The position numbers and the translations under genes were made by a program. Positions 1-8,118 of a DNA stretch of 64,000 nucleotides are shown here, piece after piece. Source of the DNA: Avibacterium sp. 20-132 (GTDB taxonomy: Bacteria > Pseudomonadota > Gammaproteobacteria > Enterobacterales > Pasteurellaceae). A model generated the notes under the pieces. It was not told where the DNA came from. It did no database searches and worked only from the letters and a program-made list of their open reading frames with translations. Numbering within the stretch: the stretch's first letter is position 1; the number at the start of each line of letters is the position of its first letter. The stretch spans positions 2,521,161-2,585,160 of the forward strand of contig NZ_CP091456.1 of assembly GCF_023611925.1 (NCBI RefSeq), in the 5' to 3' direction.

Positions 1-396
1 GGGCGACCGTGAACCAAACCTTTCTTATGCAAATCCGTTAAGGCTTTTACCCCATCTTCCAAAATAGCCAGCTTCTGTATTGAACTGAGATCAGGTTTAT
101 CCACCCAATAGCTGATAGTCTTACCCGCATCTTTTAGCACTAAAAAATCTTCGCCAAATGCCATTAATTGTGGCACGGGTGCTTTTTTTTCAGCTAAAAA
201 CTGCAAGGTGTTCAATTCGTTTTGAAAAGCTTTTTTGGGTTGAGGTTTAAGTAAACGCCAAACGCCTTTAAGTTGTTCAGGTTGTTTGAGCCAGTAGCGC
301 TGATTTTCATATTCAAAGCTAATAATTCGCTCACCTTTATGCTGTTTTAGCAAGGCTTGCACCTTTTCTTGAAATTCAATGTGTTGTGCTGACATC
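1..396 (-). CDS. LPS-kinase-like (Kdo/WaaP/Bud32 fold) protein, 3' part outside window
   Basis: The ATG lies at 396 and 132 codons read without a stop to the window edge, so the C-terminal part is missing. The protein starts MSAQHIEFQEKVQALLKQHKG. It has a kinase-like N-lobe (WLKQPEQLKGVWRLLKP) and ends in DLHKKGLVHGRP, which resembles the start of the HxRP...D catalytic-loop motif of small lipopolysaccharide-kinase-like and Bud32-like proteins. Proteins of this family are cytoplasmic, and some phosphorylate LPS core sugars; the substrate here is unknown. The catalytic Asp and metal-binding residues would lie beyond position 1, so activity cannot be judged. The 31-bp gap to the next minus-strand gene has no terminator, so the two may be co-transcribed. 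Confidence 0.6.
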
Positions 397-427
397 AAAC
401 AACCTCATACTATACTTACATCAATAA

Positions 428-1870
428 TTATTTCCAAACATCCGGATTTACGCCACGTTTAAGAAGCTCTGGATGTTCTTTAATTTTAAATTCTGGCTCA
501 CGAATGCCTGCTTTAATTTGGCGTTGATAATCTTTTAATAACGTCCAAACAATCGGGGAAAGCAACACGATAGACACCAAGTTAATTAATGCCATCACCG
601 CCATTACCGTATCGGCGAAGCTCCATACCACATTCCCTGAATTCACTGCACCAAAGTACACGAAAAATAGCACCACTAAGCGGAAAAGAAACACCACTAC
701 TGGGCGATTTTTGAGGAAACGGATATTACTTTCTGCATAGGCATAGTTACCAATAATAGAAGAAAATGCAAATAGCAATAAGATAAAAGCAAGGAAATGC
801 AAACCAAATTCACCCACGTGATATTGTAAAGCGTTTTGTGTAAGGGAAATACTTTTCAGCGTTTCACCACCGTAATTGTCTGATAGCAAAATGATGATAG
901 CCGTACAAGAACATACAATAATGGTATCAACAAACACGCCAAGCATTTGAATTACCCCTTGGCTCACCGGGTGTTTAACATCCGCAGTGGCCGCCGCATT
1001 TGGCGCCGATCCCATACCCGCTTCGTTAGAAAATAAACCACGTTTAATTCCCATTAGCATTGCTTTAGAGAAAATCGCACCAAACATACCGCCAGCCATT
1101 GCATCAAAAGAGAAAGCACTATGCACAATGTTAGCAATCACAGCTGGGATCATTTCAATATGCATTCCCATAATGATTACTGCCATAATTAAATAGAACA
1201 GTGCCATTATCGGTACAATACGAGCCGATACTTTACCAATACGTTTCACCCCACCAAAAATAATTAAGGCGGTTAAAATCACCAAGCCAATTCCTACGTA
1301 ATTTGGATTCCATTTCCACGCATTACCTGTTGCTTCAACAATGGCATTAGATTGTACCGCATTAAAGGCAAAACCAAAGGTAAAGATTAACGCAATGGCA
1401 AAGCACGCCGCCAGCCAGCGAGATTTTAAGCCTTGCACAATATAATAAGCAGGTCCACCGCGGCTCACCCCATCTTTATCTTTTAATTTATATAATTGAG
1501 CAAGAGACGACTCTGCCACTGCGCTAGACATACCAATCAACGCCGTTACCCACATCCAGAACACCGCACCTTCACCACCAATCGCAATTGCTGTGGCAAC
1601 ACCGCCAATATTCCCTACGCCCACACGGCTCGCTAGCCCTGTTGCAAAGGCTTGAAAGGGTGTTAAAGAATCCCCCGTAGAAGCGCGCCCAAACCACATT
1701 TCACGTAAACTTTGTGGAAATAAACGTAACTGCACCAACCCCGTCGTCACGGTAAAGAAAATGCCGACACCTAAAAGGGTAATTACGGTAATATCCCAAA
1801 GAGGGCCATCAAATGTTTCGACAAACCACGTTAAGGCGTGTTCCACGTTGCTGATAATTTGCTCAATCAT
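428..1870 (-). CDS. AGCS-family sodium:alanine/glycine symporter
   Basis: This 480-residue inner-membrane protein belongs to the alanine or glycine:cation symporter family, which imports small neutral amino acids with Na+. Family signatures are visible: the conserved GVGNIGGVATAI stretch near residue 83, the AESSLAQLYK segment, and NEAGMGSAPNAAA near residue 285. About ten hydrophobic membrane segments are evident and the length is normal for the family. The ATG is preceded by an AGGAG-type ribosome site (in + orientation, the tttctcct just after position 1870). It faces away from the SDR gene across a 414-bp divergent gap. The exact amino acid cannot be read from sequence; alanine is the best guess. 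Confidence 0.9.
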   Translation of the reverse strand: MIEQIISNVEHALTWFVETFDGPLWDITVITLLGVGIFFTVTTGLVQLRLFPQSLREMWFGRASTGDSLTPFQAFATGLASRVGVGNIGGVATAIAIGGEGAVFWMWVTALIGMSSAVAESSLAQLYKLKDKDGVSRGGPAYYIVQGLKSRWLAACFAIALIFTFGFAFNAVQSNAIVEATGNAWKWNPNYVGIGLVILTALIIFGGVKRIGKVSARIVPIMALFYLIMAVIIMGMHIEMIPAVIANIVHSAFSFDAMAGGMFGAIFSKAMLMGIKRGLFSNEAGMGSAPNAAATADVKHPVSQGVIQMLGVFVDTIIVCSCTAIIILLSDNYGGETLKSISLTQNALQYHVGEFGLHFLAFILLLFAFSSIIGNYAYAESNIRFLKNRPVVVFLFRLVVLFFVYFGAVNSGNVVWSFADTVMAVMALINLVSIVLLSPIVWTLLKDYQRQIKAGIREPEFKIKEHPELLKRGVNPDVWK

Positions 1871-2148
1871 AATTTCTCCTCATAATGAAAGACTGCATTC
1901 TAATAGATTTTATATAAAGAGAGAACAATTAGGATAAAAAAGAGAATAAAAAATTAAAAAATCCTCTATTTTTAAAAACTTTTAAAAAAATTACCGCACT
2001 TTATTATTCAACATTTAATTCACTGACTAAAAAGAGTGAGGAGAGATTAAACAAAAAACAGAGTTCAAAAATAAAATCGCTGATTATTTACTCAAATTTT
2101 TCATCAAAAACCTCATAAGGCATAAAAATTCGGTGCAATTCACAAAAA

Positions 2149-2164
2149 TGTGAACTACATCACA
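2149..2164 (+). promoter_or_regulatory. CRP binding site upstream of gluconate 5-dehydrogenase gene
   Basis: TGTGA-ACTACA-TCACA matches the CRP consensus TGTGA-N6-TCACA at all ten conserved bases. Its centre (2156.5) is about 40 bp upstream of the start predicted from the TATAAT at 2185-2190, which is the class II activator position. The direction (sugar-acid catabolism) fits catabolite control. No binding data are available to me. Confidence 0.7.
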
Positions 2165-2184
2165 TTCTATTTCTCATAATTCGC

Positions 2185-2190
2185 TATAAT
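2185..2190 (+). promoter_or_regulatory. -10 element for the SDR gene
   Basis: A perfect TATAAT with no good -35 at 17 bp is what an activator-dependent promoter looks like; the CRP site covers the -35 region. The leader is about 90 nt and ends in two consecutive AAGGAG ribosome sites before the ATG at 2285. Confidence 0.6.
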
Positions 2191-2284
2191 AAAATTGAAA
2201 TAATGGTTTAATAATTTTAAAATTACAAAGTCTAAATAATAAATTTCAATGACAACCTCATTTTAAGGAGTTTAAGGAGCAACT

Positions 2285-3088
2285 ATGTCAAATATTTTAG
2301 AGCAATTCTCATTAAAAGGTAAAATCGCCTTAGTTACAGGGGCATCATACGGTATCGGCTTTGCTATCGCGTCAGCACTCAGTCAGGCAGGTGCAAAAAT
2401 TGTATTCAATGATGTAAATGAAGAAAACCTCAAAAAAGGTCTCGCTGCCTATAAAGAAGCAGGTATTGATGCACAGGGTTATTTATTTGACGTAACAGAC
2501 GAAAATGCGGTAAAAGAACACGTCGCTAAAATTGAAAACGAAGTGGGCGTAATTGATATTTTAGTAAACAATGCGGGGATTATCCAACGTATCCCAATGC
2601 TAGAAACCACCGCAGCAGACTATCGTAAAATTATCGACATCGATTTGACGGGTCCATTCATTATGTCGAAAGCGGTATTGCCTTCTATGATCAAAAAAGG
2701 ACACGGTAAAATCATCAACATCTGCTCAATGATGAGTGAATTAGGCCGTGAAACTGTGGTGGGTTATGCCTCCGCCAAAGGTGGATTAAAAATGCTCACC
2801 AAAAACATCTGTTCAGAATTTGGTGAAGCAAATATTCAATGTAACGGGATCGGCCCGGGTTATATCGCCACACCACAAACAGCGCCATTACGCGAAAGAC
2901 AACCTGATGGCTCTCGCCACCCATTCGATCAATTCATCATCGCTAAAACACCTGCAGCGCGTTGGGGTACGCCAGAAGATCTCGCAGGTGCGGCAGTATT
3001 CTTGTCTTCTGATGCCTCAAACTTCATCAATGGTCATATTTTATACGTTGATGGCGGTATCTTGGCATATATTGGTAAACAGCCGTAA
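2285..3088 (+). CDS. SDR-family gluconate 5-dehydrogenase-like oxidoreductase
   Basis: A classical 267-residue short-chain dehydrogenase. The cofactor motif TGASYGIG is at residues 18-25, NNAG near 93, and the catalytic Ser plus Tyr-x3-Lys (YASAK) near 162. The C-terminal YVDGGILAYIGKQP is typical of gluconate 5-dehydrogenases, which interconvert D-gluconate and 5-ketogluconate with NAD(P)H. Related KduD-type enzymes (2-deoxygluconate 3-dehydrogenase) are the main alternative. It appears monocistronic: its own CRP-type promoter lies upstream and a strong hairpin follows at 3112-3147. No kinase or transporter for gluconate is adjacent, so the physiological substrate is inferred from family resemblance only. 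Confidence 0.85.
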   Translation: MSNILEQFSLKGKIALVTGASYGIGFAIASALSQAGAKIVFNDVNEENLKKGLAAYKEAGIDAQGYLFDVTDENAVKEHVAKIENEVGVIDILVNNAGIIQRIPMLETTAADYRKIIDIDLTGPFIMSKAVLPSMIKKGHGKIINICSMMSELGRETVVGYASAKGGLKMLTKNICSEFGEANIQCNGIGPGYIATPQTAPLRERQPDGSRHPFDQFIIAKTPAARWGTPEDLAGAAVFLSSDASNFINGHILYVDGGILAYIGKQP

Positions 3089-3111
3089 AACTTGCTGCTT
3101 AGTTTTGGTTG

Positions 3112-3147
3112 AATGTAGAAGATCGGAAGTGATCTTCTACATTTTAT
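3112..3147 (+). terminator. rho-independent terminator after the SDR gene
   Basis: A 13-bp perfect stem (3112-3124 with 3131-3143, loop GGAAGT) is followed by a short T-rich tail. Confidence 0.75.
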
Positions 3148-3376
3148 AATGTAACAAAAGAGAATAACGCATTCAGTAAGCCCCCATTGTTAAATACAAA
3201 GAAAAAACAATTTGACACGGAAAGATATTTTCCTACCTCTTCTCAATATTACATTAGCAATTCCCTCACAGCTCACTTGTAAAGAAATAAAAACACTATG
3301 TAAAAATATAATTACATTTCAATAAAAATACGATAAAATCTACCGCACTTTTACTAAACTTAATCAGGAAAATATT

Positions 3377-4588
3377 ATGAAAAATAAGACTTTTGGCAGT
3401 GCCTTACTTGTCGCAGGAACGACAATAGGCGCCGGAATGCTAGCAATGCCTCTCACCTCGGCGGAGATGGGCTTTAGTTATACCCTTGCATTATTATTCG
3501 CACTTTGGATTTTACTTTCTTACAGCGCATTATTATTTGTTGAAGTGTATCAAAAAGCGGAACGCAAAGATGCAGGGATCGCCACATTGGCTGAACAATA
3601 TTTCGGTATCGCTGGGCGTGTACTTGCTACCCTTTCCCTTGTTATTTTTATGTATGCTATTCTTTCCGCTTATGTTACAGGCGGTGGTTCATTACTTGCT
3701 GGGCTAATGCCATTTTTAGGGGATAACGCCACTTCTGTATCCATCGTTTTATTTACGCTGGTATTAGGTGTCTTTATCGTGATTAGTACAGGCGCAGTTG
3801 ATGCGCTAACACGCTTACTCTTCTTAATTAAACTTGCGGCATTTTTACTTGTATTAGGTATGATGTTACCGCTAGTTACAACAGATAACTTGCTTGCAAT
3901 GCCATTAAAAGATTTCTTAATCATTTCTGCAAGCCCTGTATTTTTCACCTCATTTGGTTTCCACGTGATTATTCCAAGCATAAACAAATACTTAGATGGT
4001 GATATTCGCCGTTTACGTATTGCCATTATTGGAGGAACAGCAATCCCATTAGTAGCTTATATTTTGTGGCAAATGGCAACGCACGGCGTTTTCCCACAAT
4101 CTGAATTTGTGCAAATTGTAAATAATGATCCCACACTAAATGGATTAATCAATGCCACCTTCCAAGCGACAGGGAGTTCATTAATTAGCGGTGCTGTAAG
4201 AACATTCTCAACCCTTGCATTAGTTACCTCTTTCCTTGGCGTGGCATTATCACTGTTTGACTGCTTAGACGATTTATTAAAACGTGTAAACATTAAAGCA
4301 AATCGCATCCAACTCGGTTTACTGACTTTTATTCCACCACTTGCTTTTGCTTTATTCTATCCAGATGGCTTTATTGCTGCCTTAGGTTATGCAGGACAAA
4401 TGTTTACTTTCTATGGTTTAGTGTTACCCGTTGGAATGGCTTGGCAAGCACGGAAACGCTATCCTGATATGCCATACCGTGTACTAGGTGGAAATATAAG
4501 CTTATTTATTGCCTTGTTATTAGGATTATTAATTATGAATGTCCCATTTTTAATCCAAGCGGGTTATTTACCGAAAGTGATTGGTTAA
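3377..4588 (+). CDS. tyrP: tyrosine-specific permease TyrP
   Basis: A 403-residue inner-membrane permease of the aromatic/hydroxy amino acid family (HAAAP) that imports tyrosine with protons. The N-terminal GTTIGAGMLAMPL loop is the hallmark of Tyr/Trp permeases, and about eleven membrane segments span the rest. Length matches TyrP/Mtr proteins. The start ATG follows AGGAAAATATT. An uptake-signal core lies 27 bp upstream at 3342-3350. The gene stands alone and ends in a clear terminator. TyrP versus Mtr (tryptophan) is assigned on overall resemblance. Confidence 0.85.
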   Translation: MKNKTFGSALLVAGTTIGAGMLAMPLTSAEMGFSYTLALLFALWILLSYSALLFVEVYQKAERKDAGIATLAEQYFGIAGRVLATLSLVIFMYAILSAYVTGGGSLLAGLMPFLGDNATSVSIVLFTLVLGVFIVISTGAVDALTRLLFLIKLAAFLLVLGMMLPLVTTDNLLAMPLKDFLIISASPVFFTSFGFHVIIPSINKYLDGDIRRLRIAIIGGTAIPLVAYILWQMATHGVFPQSEFVQIVNNDPTLNGLINATFQATGSSLISGAVRTFSTLALVTSFLGVALSLFDCLDDLLKRVNIKANRIQLGLLTFIPPLAFALFYPDGFIAALGYAGQMFTFYGLVLPVGMAWQARKRYPDMPYRVLGGNISLFIALLLGLLIMNVPFLIQAGYLPKVIG

Positions 4589-4608
4589 TTTAACCGAAAA
4601 TTTTATCT

Positions 4609-4634
4609 AAGCCGATCATAAGATCGGCTTTTCC
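4609..4634 (+). terminator. rho-independent terminator of tyrP
   Basis: AAGCCGATC and GATCGGCTT form a 9-bp stem around the loop ataa, followed by a short T stretch. Confidence 0.8.
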
Positions 4635-4776
4635 TTAAAAGTAGCGACTGACTTTCACACGAGCAATCCCCTCCAAACTTTGTCCTTACCAACTAATAAA
4701 ATATTTAACCTATTGATAATCTTCTATGTTTTTGCCAAAATTTAGTAAGCTTTTATTCATATTACTAGGAGACACG

Positions 4777-6435
4777 ATGAAAAAACTTCTCACCACTATT
4801 CTTACTCTTTCTTCTATAAGTATTGCTGTTGCGAAAGAGGTAAATATCAAAATTTTAGGTACTTCAGATGTACATGGTAGAGTTGTACCTTGGAGTTATG
4901 GCGCAGATATTGCCGACTATTCAGGTTCTTATGCTCAAATTTCCACTTATGTAAATGAAGTCCGCAAAAAAAATCCTAATGTTATTCTGGTAGATATTGG
5001 TGATGCGATTCAAGATAATCAAGTAGAAGTATTCGCAAAAACACCTGAATATTATAAAAATCACCCTATTCCTAAAATACTTAATCAAATGAAATATGAT
5101 ATTTTCATTCTAGGCAATCACGAATTCAATTTTGGTATGACCGCATTAGATGAAATCCTAAAAGATATAAGGGCGCAAAAGCTAACGGCAAATTTTTACT
5201 ATAAAAATGGTCGCCGTTATCTTACACCAACGACGATAATTGAAAAAGATGGGGTAAAAATAGGTGTAATTGGATTGACTACGCCAATGTCTGCCACTTT
5301 TGAGCTAGACACAGGCTATCTCGATCAAATGATTTTTACTTCCCCAATTGAAGAAACCAAAAAACAAATTACCCAATTAAAACAGAAAGGGGTTGATGCG
5401 ATTGTGGTTTTAGCTCATATGGGCATTGAAAATGAAAATAACATTCCAGATACGGGAGTTGCTGATCTTGTCAATGCAGTAGATGGCATTGATGTGATTA
5501 TTGCAGGACATATGCATAAAAATATTCCTCGCGTAACTATTAAGGATACATTGATTACAGAACCTCATCGTTATGGCACTGTCGTTTCAGAAGTAGATCT
5601 TACCTTTGACATTAAGAACGCTCACGTAAAACTGATAAATAAAACAGCAAAAACAGTGCCAGTAAAAGATTTCCAAGCTGATGAAAATATTATTAAAATT
5701 TATCAACCTTACCACGATGAATTACGCCGTTTAAATAATGTGATTATTGGTCAAACAGAAAATACCATGGTACCTCAAGGTGAAAATTATGGTGTCTCTT
5801 TTGCTTTTTCTCAAGATACGGGGTTATCTTCTTTTATCCACGATGTAGAACAATATTATAGCCAAGCGGATGTTGTTTCCTTTGCTTTTGATCATCAGAA
5901 AGTTCGCCTAGAAAAAGGAGATATTAAGAAAAAAGACATTATTTACAATTATCGCTACGCTGGTGGTGATGTTAGCGTTTATGAGATGACAGGAAAACAA
6001 CTCAAACAATATATGGAATGGTCTGCAGATTATTTTGATACCCTTGAACCGGGTGATAAAGTCTATCGCTATAATACCAAACGAGCTAAATCTAAATACG
6101 TTACTTTTGATTTATTTGGTGGCGTAAATTATCAAATTGATTTGCGTAACCAGCAAGGTCATAAAATTGTAAACCTTCGTTTGGCTGATGGTCGTCCAGT
6201 AACTGATGAAATGAAACTTAAAGTAGGAATGAATTCTTATCGTTTTGGACAATTAATCAAAAAAGGCGGAATTTTTGAAGGACAACAAATTCCATTATTA
6301 TGGGAATCTAAAGTGGCATTAGGACAGGAAAATGGCACAATTCAAAATATGATGATGAATTATATCCGCGAAGTGAAACAAGGAAAAATTGAAGGAAAAA
6401 GCCATAATCGTTGGAAAATTATTGGATTAGACTAA
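4777..6435 (+). CDS. periplasmic bifunctional metallophosphatase/5'-nucleotidase (2',3'-cyclic phosphodiesterase type)
   Basis: The start is placed at 4777 because AGGAGACACG precedes that ATG and the protein then begins with a clean signal peptide (MKKLLTTILTLSSISIAVA); an in-frame ATG 17 codons earlier lacks a ribosome site. The product is 552 residues. The calcineurin-type metallophosphoesterase motifs are GTSDVHGR, DIGDAIQDN, LGNHEFNFG and IIAGHMHK. A 5'-nucleotidase C-terminal domain follows. Family members release phosphate and nucleosides from extracellular nucleotides. It is not the NadN type on motif pattern, so a role in NAD use should not be assumed. Confidence 0.85.
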   Translation: MKKLLTTILTLSSISIAVAKEVNIKILGTSDVHGRVVPWSYGADIADYSGSYAQISTYVNEVRKKNPNVILVDIGDAIQDNQVEVFAKTPEYYKNHPIPKILNQMKYDIFILGNHEFNFGMTALDEILKDIRAQKLTANFYYKNGRRYLTPTTIIEKDGVKIGVIGLTTPMSATFELDTGYLDQMIFTSPIEETKKQITQLKQKGVDAIVVLAHMGIENENNIPDTGVADLVNAVDGIDVIIAGHMHKNIPRVTIKDTLITEPHRYGTVVSEVDLTFDIKNAHVKLINKTAKTVPVKDFQADENIIKIYQPYHDELRRLNNVIIGQTENTMVPQGENYGVSFAFSQDTGLSSFIHDVEQYYSQADVVSFAFDHQKVRLEKGDIKKKDIIYNYRYAGGDVSVYEMTGKQLKQYMEWSADYFDTLEPGDKVYRYNTKRAKSKYVTFDLFGGVNYQIDLRNQQGHKIVNLRLADGRPVTDEMKLKVGMNSYRFGQLIKKGGIFEGQQIPLLWESKVALGQENGTIQNMMMNYIREVKQGKIEGKSHNRWKIIGLD

Positions 6436-6487
6436 AATACAAAATATAAAGTGCGGTTAAAATTTTCCAACTTTTGAGTAAAATAAA

Positions 6488-6514
6488 AGGCGGCTAATTC
6501 TAGCCGCCTAAGTT
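6488..6514. terminator. bidirectional terminator between nucleotidase gene and aqpZ
   Basis: AGGCGGCTA and TAGCCGCCT form a 9-bp GC-rich stem with loop attc. The T-rich flank on the minus strand makes it a good terminator for aqpZ. An uptake-signal core sits just upstream at 6449-6457. Confidence 0.75.
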
Positions 6515-6520
6515 TGTAAG

Positions 6521-7210
6521 TTACTCTTGTTCTAATAATGTACGATAAATTACACCACCAATAATTCCACCTACGATAGGCGCAAGCCAGAATACCCATA
6601 GTTGCTCAATAGCCCAAGTGCCTTGGAATAACGCTACTGCAGTAGAACGTGCAGGATTTACCGATGTATTGGACACAGGAATACAAACCAAGTGGATAAT
6701 TGTGAGGGTTAAGCCAATTGCAATAGGTGCAAACCCCGCTGAAGCACGTTTATCTGTTGCGCCGTGAATCACAATTAAGAAAAATGCGGTTAAAACGATT
6801 TCCGCAAGAATAACTGCCGTTAAAGAATAACCACCGGGTGAATGTTCTCCAAAACCATTTGAAGCAAAGCCACTTGCTGTGACATCAAACCCAGCTTTAC
6901 CTGAAGCTATCCCATAAAGCACCGCACCAGCACAAAGCCCACCAATAACTTGAGCAATAATATAGCCAAATGCCTCTTTAGCGTGGAAACGTCCACCCGC
7001 CACTAAGCCTAATGTAACAGCTGGATTAAAATGTCCACCTGAAATATGCCCCACCGCAAATGCCATTGTTAAAACGGTGAGACCAAATGCCAATGCAACA
7101 CCCGCAAAACCAATCCCAAGTTCAGGAAATGCCGCCGCCAACACAGCAGAGCCACAGCCTCCTAACACAAGCCAAAATGTTCCGAAAAATTCAGCAAACA
7201 GTTTTTTCAT
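6521..7210 (-). CDS. aqpZ: aquaporin Z water channel
   Basis: A 229-residue MIP-family channel. Both NPA pore motifs are present (HFNPAVTLG near residue 62 and SVNPARSTA near 183), with six membrane segments and the [11 protein letters not shown]-terminal helix of AqpZ. The narrow-filter residues visible (a His in VIHGA and the Arg after the second NPA) favour a water-selective pore over a glycerol facilitator. Length is normal. The gene is transcribed alone, leftward, and ends in a shared terminator. Confidence 0.93.
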   Translation of the reverse strand: MKKLFAEFFGTFWLVLGGCGSAVLAAAFPELGIGFAGVALAFGLTVLTMAFAVGHISGGHFNPAVTLGLVAGGRFHAKEAFGYIIAQVIGGLCAGAVLYGIASGKAGFDVTASGFASNGFGEHSPGGYSLTAVILAEIVLTAFFLIVIHGATDKRASAGFAPIAIGLTLTIIHLVCIPVSNTSVNPARSTAVALFQGTWAIEQLWVFWLAPIVGGIIGGVIYRTLLEQE

Positions 7211-7379
7211 TTTTTGAATCCTATAAGTTAAATTAAATAATAAAATAAGTAGGCATATCGCCTAACATTGCATTAGTCATAAAGAAAAATAAAAGGTTGC
7301 GTAAACTTATGTAAAAAAGGGCTTTACAATAAATTAAAATTTATTGACATATAATATTTTTTAAAGGATAAAAACGAAG

Positions 7380-7530
7380 AGGTTAAACGTTATATAAATA
7401 CAGGAAACGCAAGGCGACAATCTTCTAGGAGGCTCCACCATAAACCAAATTAGTGGAGAGTAAATTCACGCTTCATTAGATTCTATAACAAAACTAAAAA
7501 AACCTGCTTACTTGCATAAACAGGTTTTTT
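7380..7530 (+). ncRNA. candidate small RNA
   Basis: A TTGACA -35 at about 7346-7351 is followed after 17 bp by GATAAA. Transcription from about 7380 would end at the hairpin-plus-T-run at 7496-7530. The body has a CTCCAC/GTGGAG stem at 7433-7458 and an unpaired C/A-rich 3' half. No start codon with a ribosome site is present. I do not recognise the RNA family. The terminator may instead serve only the leftward neighbour, in which case there is no sRNA. Confidence 0.35.
7496..7530. terminator. bidirectional terminator
   Basis: A perfect 10-bp stem of six A plus CCTG paired with CAGG plus six T, with a 15-nt loop, works in either direction. It lies 4 bp past the stop of the leftward 73-aa gene. 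Confidence 0.8.
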
Positions 7531-7534
7531 ATTC

Positions 7535-7756
7535 TTAGCTCACCACATAAGGAATGTTGGTGATGCCTGATTCTGCTAAAGCAGCGATAACATCTTGTGC
7601 CTCAACATTCTCACCGAAAACGGCAACAACTTCTGCTACATCTTCGCCTTTTTGTTTCGTTTCTTCTGCCGATACCGCACCGATATTTAATAGTTCAGAA
7701 ACTAAATCGTGAGCGAAAATGCGGGTTGTTGTAAATGTAATCGTTAATGTACTCAT
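7535..7756 (-). CDS. unrecognised 73-aa protein
   Basis: A small acidic protein, MSTLTITFTTTRIFAHDLV... to ...ITNIPYVVS. An AGAAGGAAAAG ribosome site stands before the ATG and a strong terminator follows the stop directly, so it looks like a real one-gene unit. There is no signal peptide or membrane segment. The pattern of alternating beta-strand and amphipathic helix (TLTITF, HDLVSELL, VAEVVAVFG, AQDVIAALAESG, IPYVVS) suggests a compact alpha/beta fold such as a small ligand- or partner-binding domain. I recognise no family. Confidence 0.6.
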   Translation of the reverse strand: MSTLTITFTTTRIFAHDLVSELLNIGAVSAEETKQKGEDVAEVVAVFGENVEAQDVIAALAESGITNIPYVVS

Positions 7757-8118
7757 AAACTTTTCCTTCTATAAATCAATATCAAAATAATGGTGTACTA
7801 GCCTAAAGATTGCTGTAACGCAGAAAATTTTAGCACTATTTTGAAAAAATGCGATGCAAAATCTTTCTCACCTCAATAAATGTCAAACTTGCCAAATGGA
7901 AGCCTGCTGTCAAAAAGTGGCTAATAAATTTTGATCTAAGACAAGAAAATCGCATTTAGATCACGCATACATAAAATAGTTGATAAAATTAGTCAGGTAT
8001 TAATACGATATTTAAGGTTAAGTATTATTTTTTGTAAAGAAATAACCATTTATCCTTAGCACACAATAGCAATGCGATTGCTATGGTTTATTCTATTTTT
8101 ATGTATGGAGAATTGATT
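7757..8118. other. divergent intergenic region upstream of norB
   Basis: It carries a perfect 8-bp inverted repeat (7932-7939 / 7956-7963) and an 8-bp hairpin with a 3-nt loop (8066-8084) just before the norB ribosome site. It must hold the promoters of norB and the 73-aa gene. I found no convincing FNR site. Confidence 0.5.
7932..7963. promoter_or_regulatory. inverted-repeat operator candidate upstream of norB
   Basis: TGATCTAA and TTAGATCA are perfect 8-bp arms separated by 16 bp, about 155 bp upstream of the norB start. nor genes are usually controlled by NO- or oxygen-sensing regulators (NsrR, NorR, FNR-type), but this arrangement does not match their standard sites closely, so the regulator is unknown. 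Confidence 0.4.

Larger units (their letters stand above)
1871..2284. other. divergent intergenic region with CRP-dependent promoter
   Basis: This AT-rich gap holds the promoters of the AGCS symporter (leftward) and the SDR gene (rightward). It contains an uptake-signal core at 1993-2001, a perfect CRP site at 2149-2164 and a TATAAT -10 element at 2185-2190. I see no gene in it. Confidence 0.7.
7211..7534. other. intergenic region between aqpZ and the 73-aa gene
   Basis: This 324-bp region holds the leftward aqpZ promoter (not pinpointed), a possible rightward transcript of about 150 nt with its own promoter and terminator, and the terminator of the 73-aa gene. No protein gene with a ribosome site is visible. 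Confidence 0.6.

Noticed and set aside
4726..4776. Earlier start for the 5'-nucleotidase gene
   Set aside because: The extension lacks a ribosome site and would put 17 extra residues before a clean signal peptide; AGGAG stands before the ATG at 4777.
7389..7433. Leftward 26-codon frame starting MVEPPRRL upstream of aqpZ
   Set aside because: It has no ribosome site and overlaps the hairpin of the sRNA candidate; nothing supports translation.
7425..7460. tmRNA 3' end (CTCCACCA)
   Set aside because: There is no T-arm, no tag-peptide frame and no matching 5' acceptor strand; the CTCCACCA is part of a simple hairpin.
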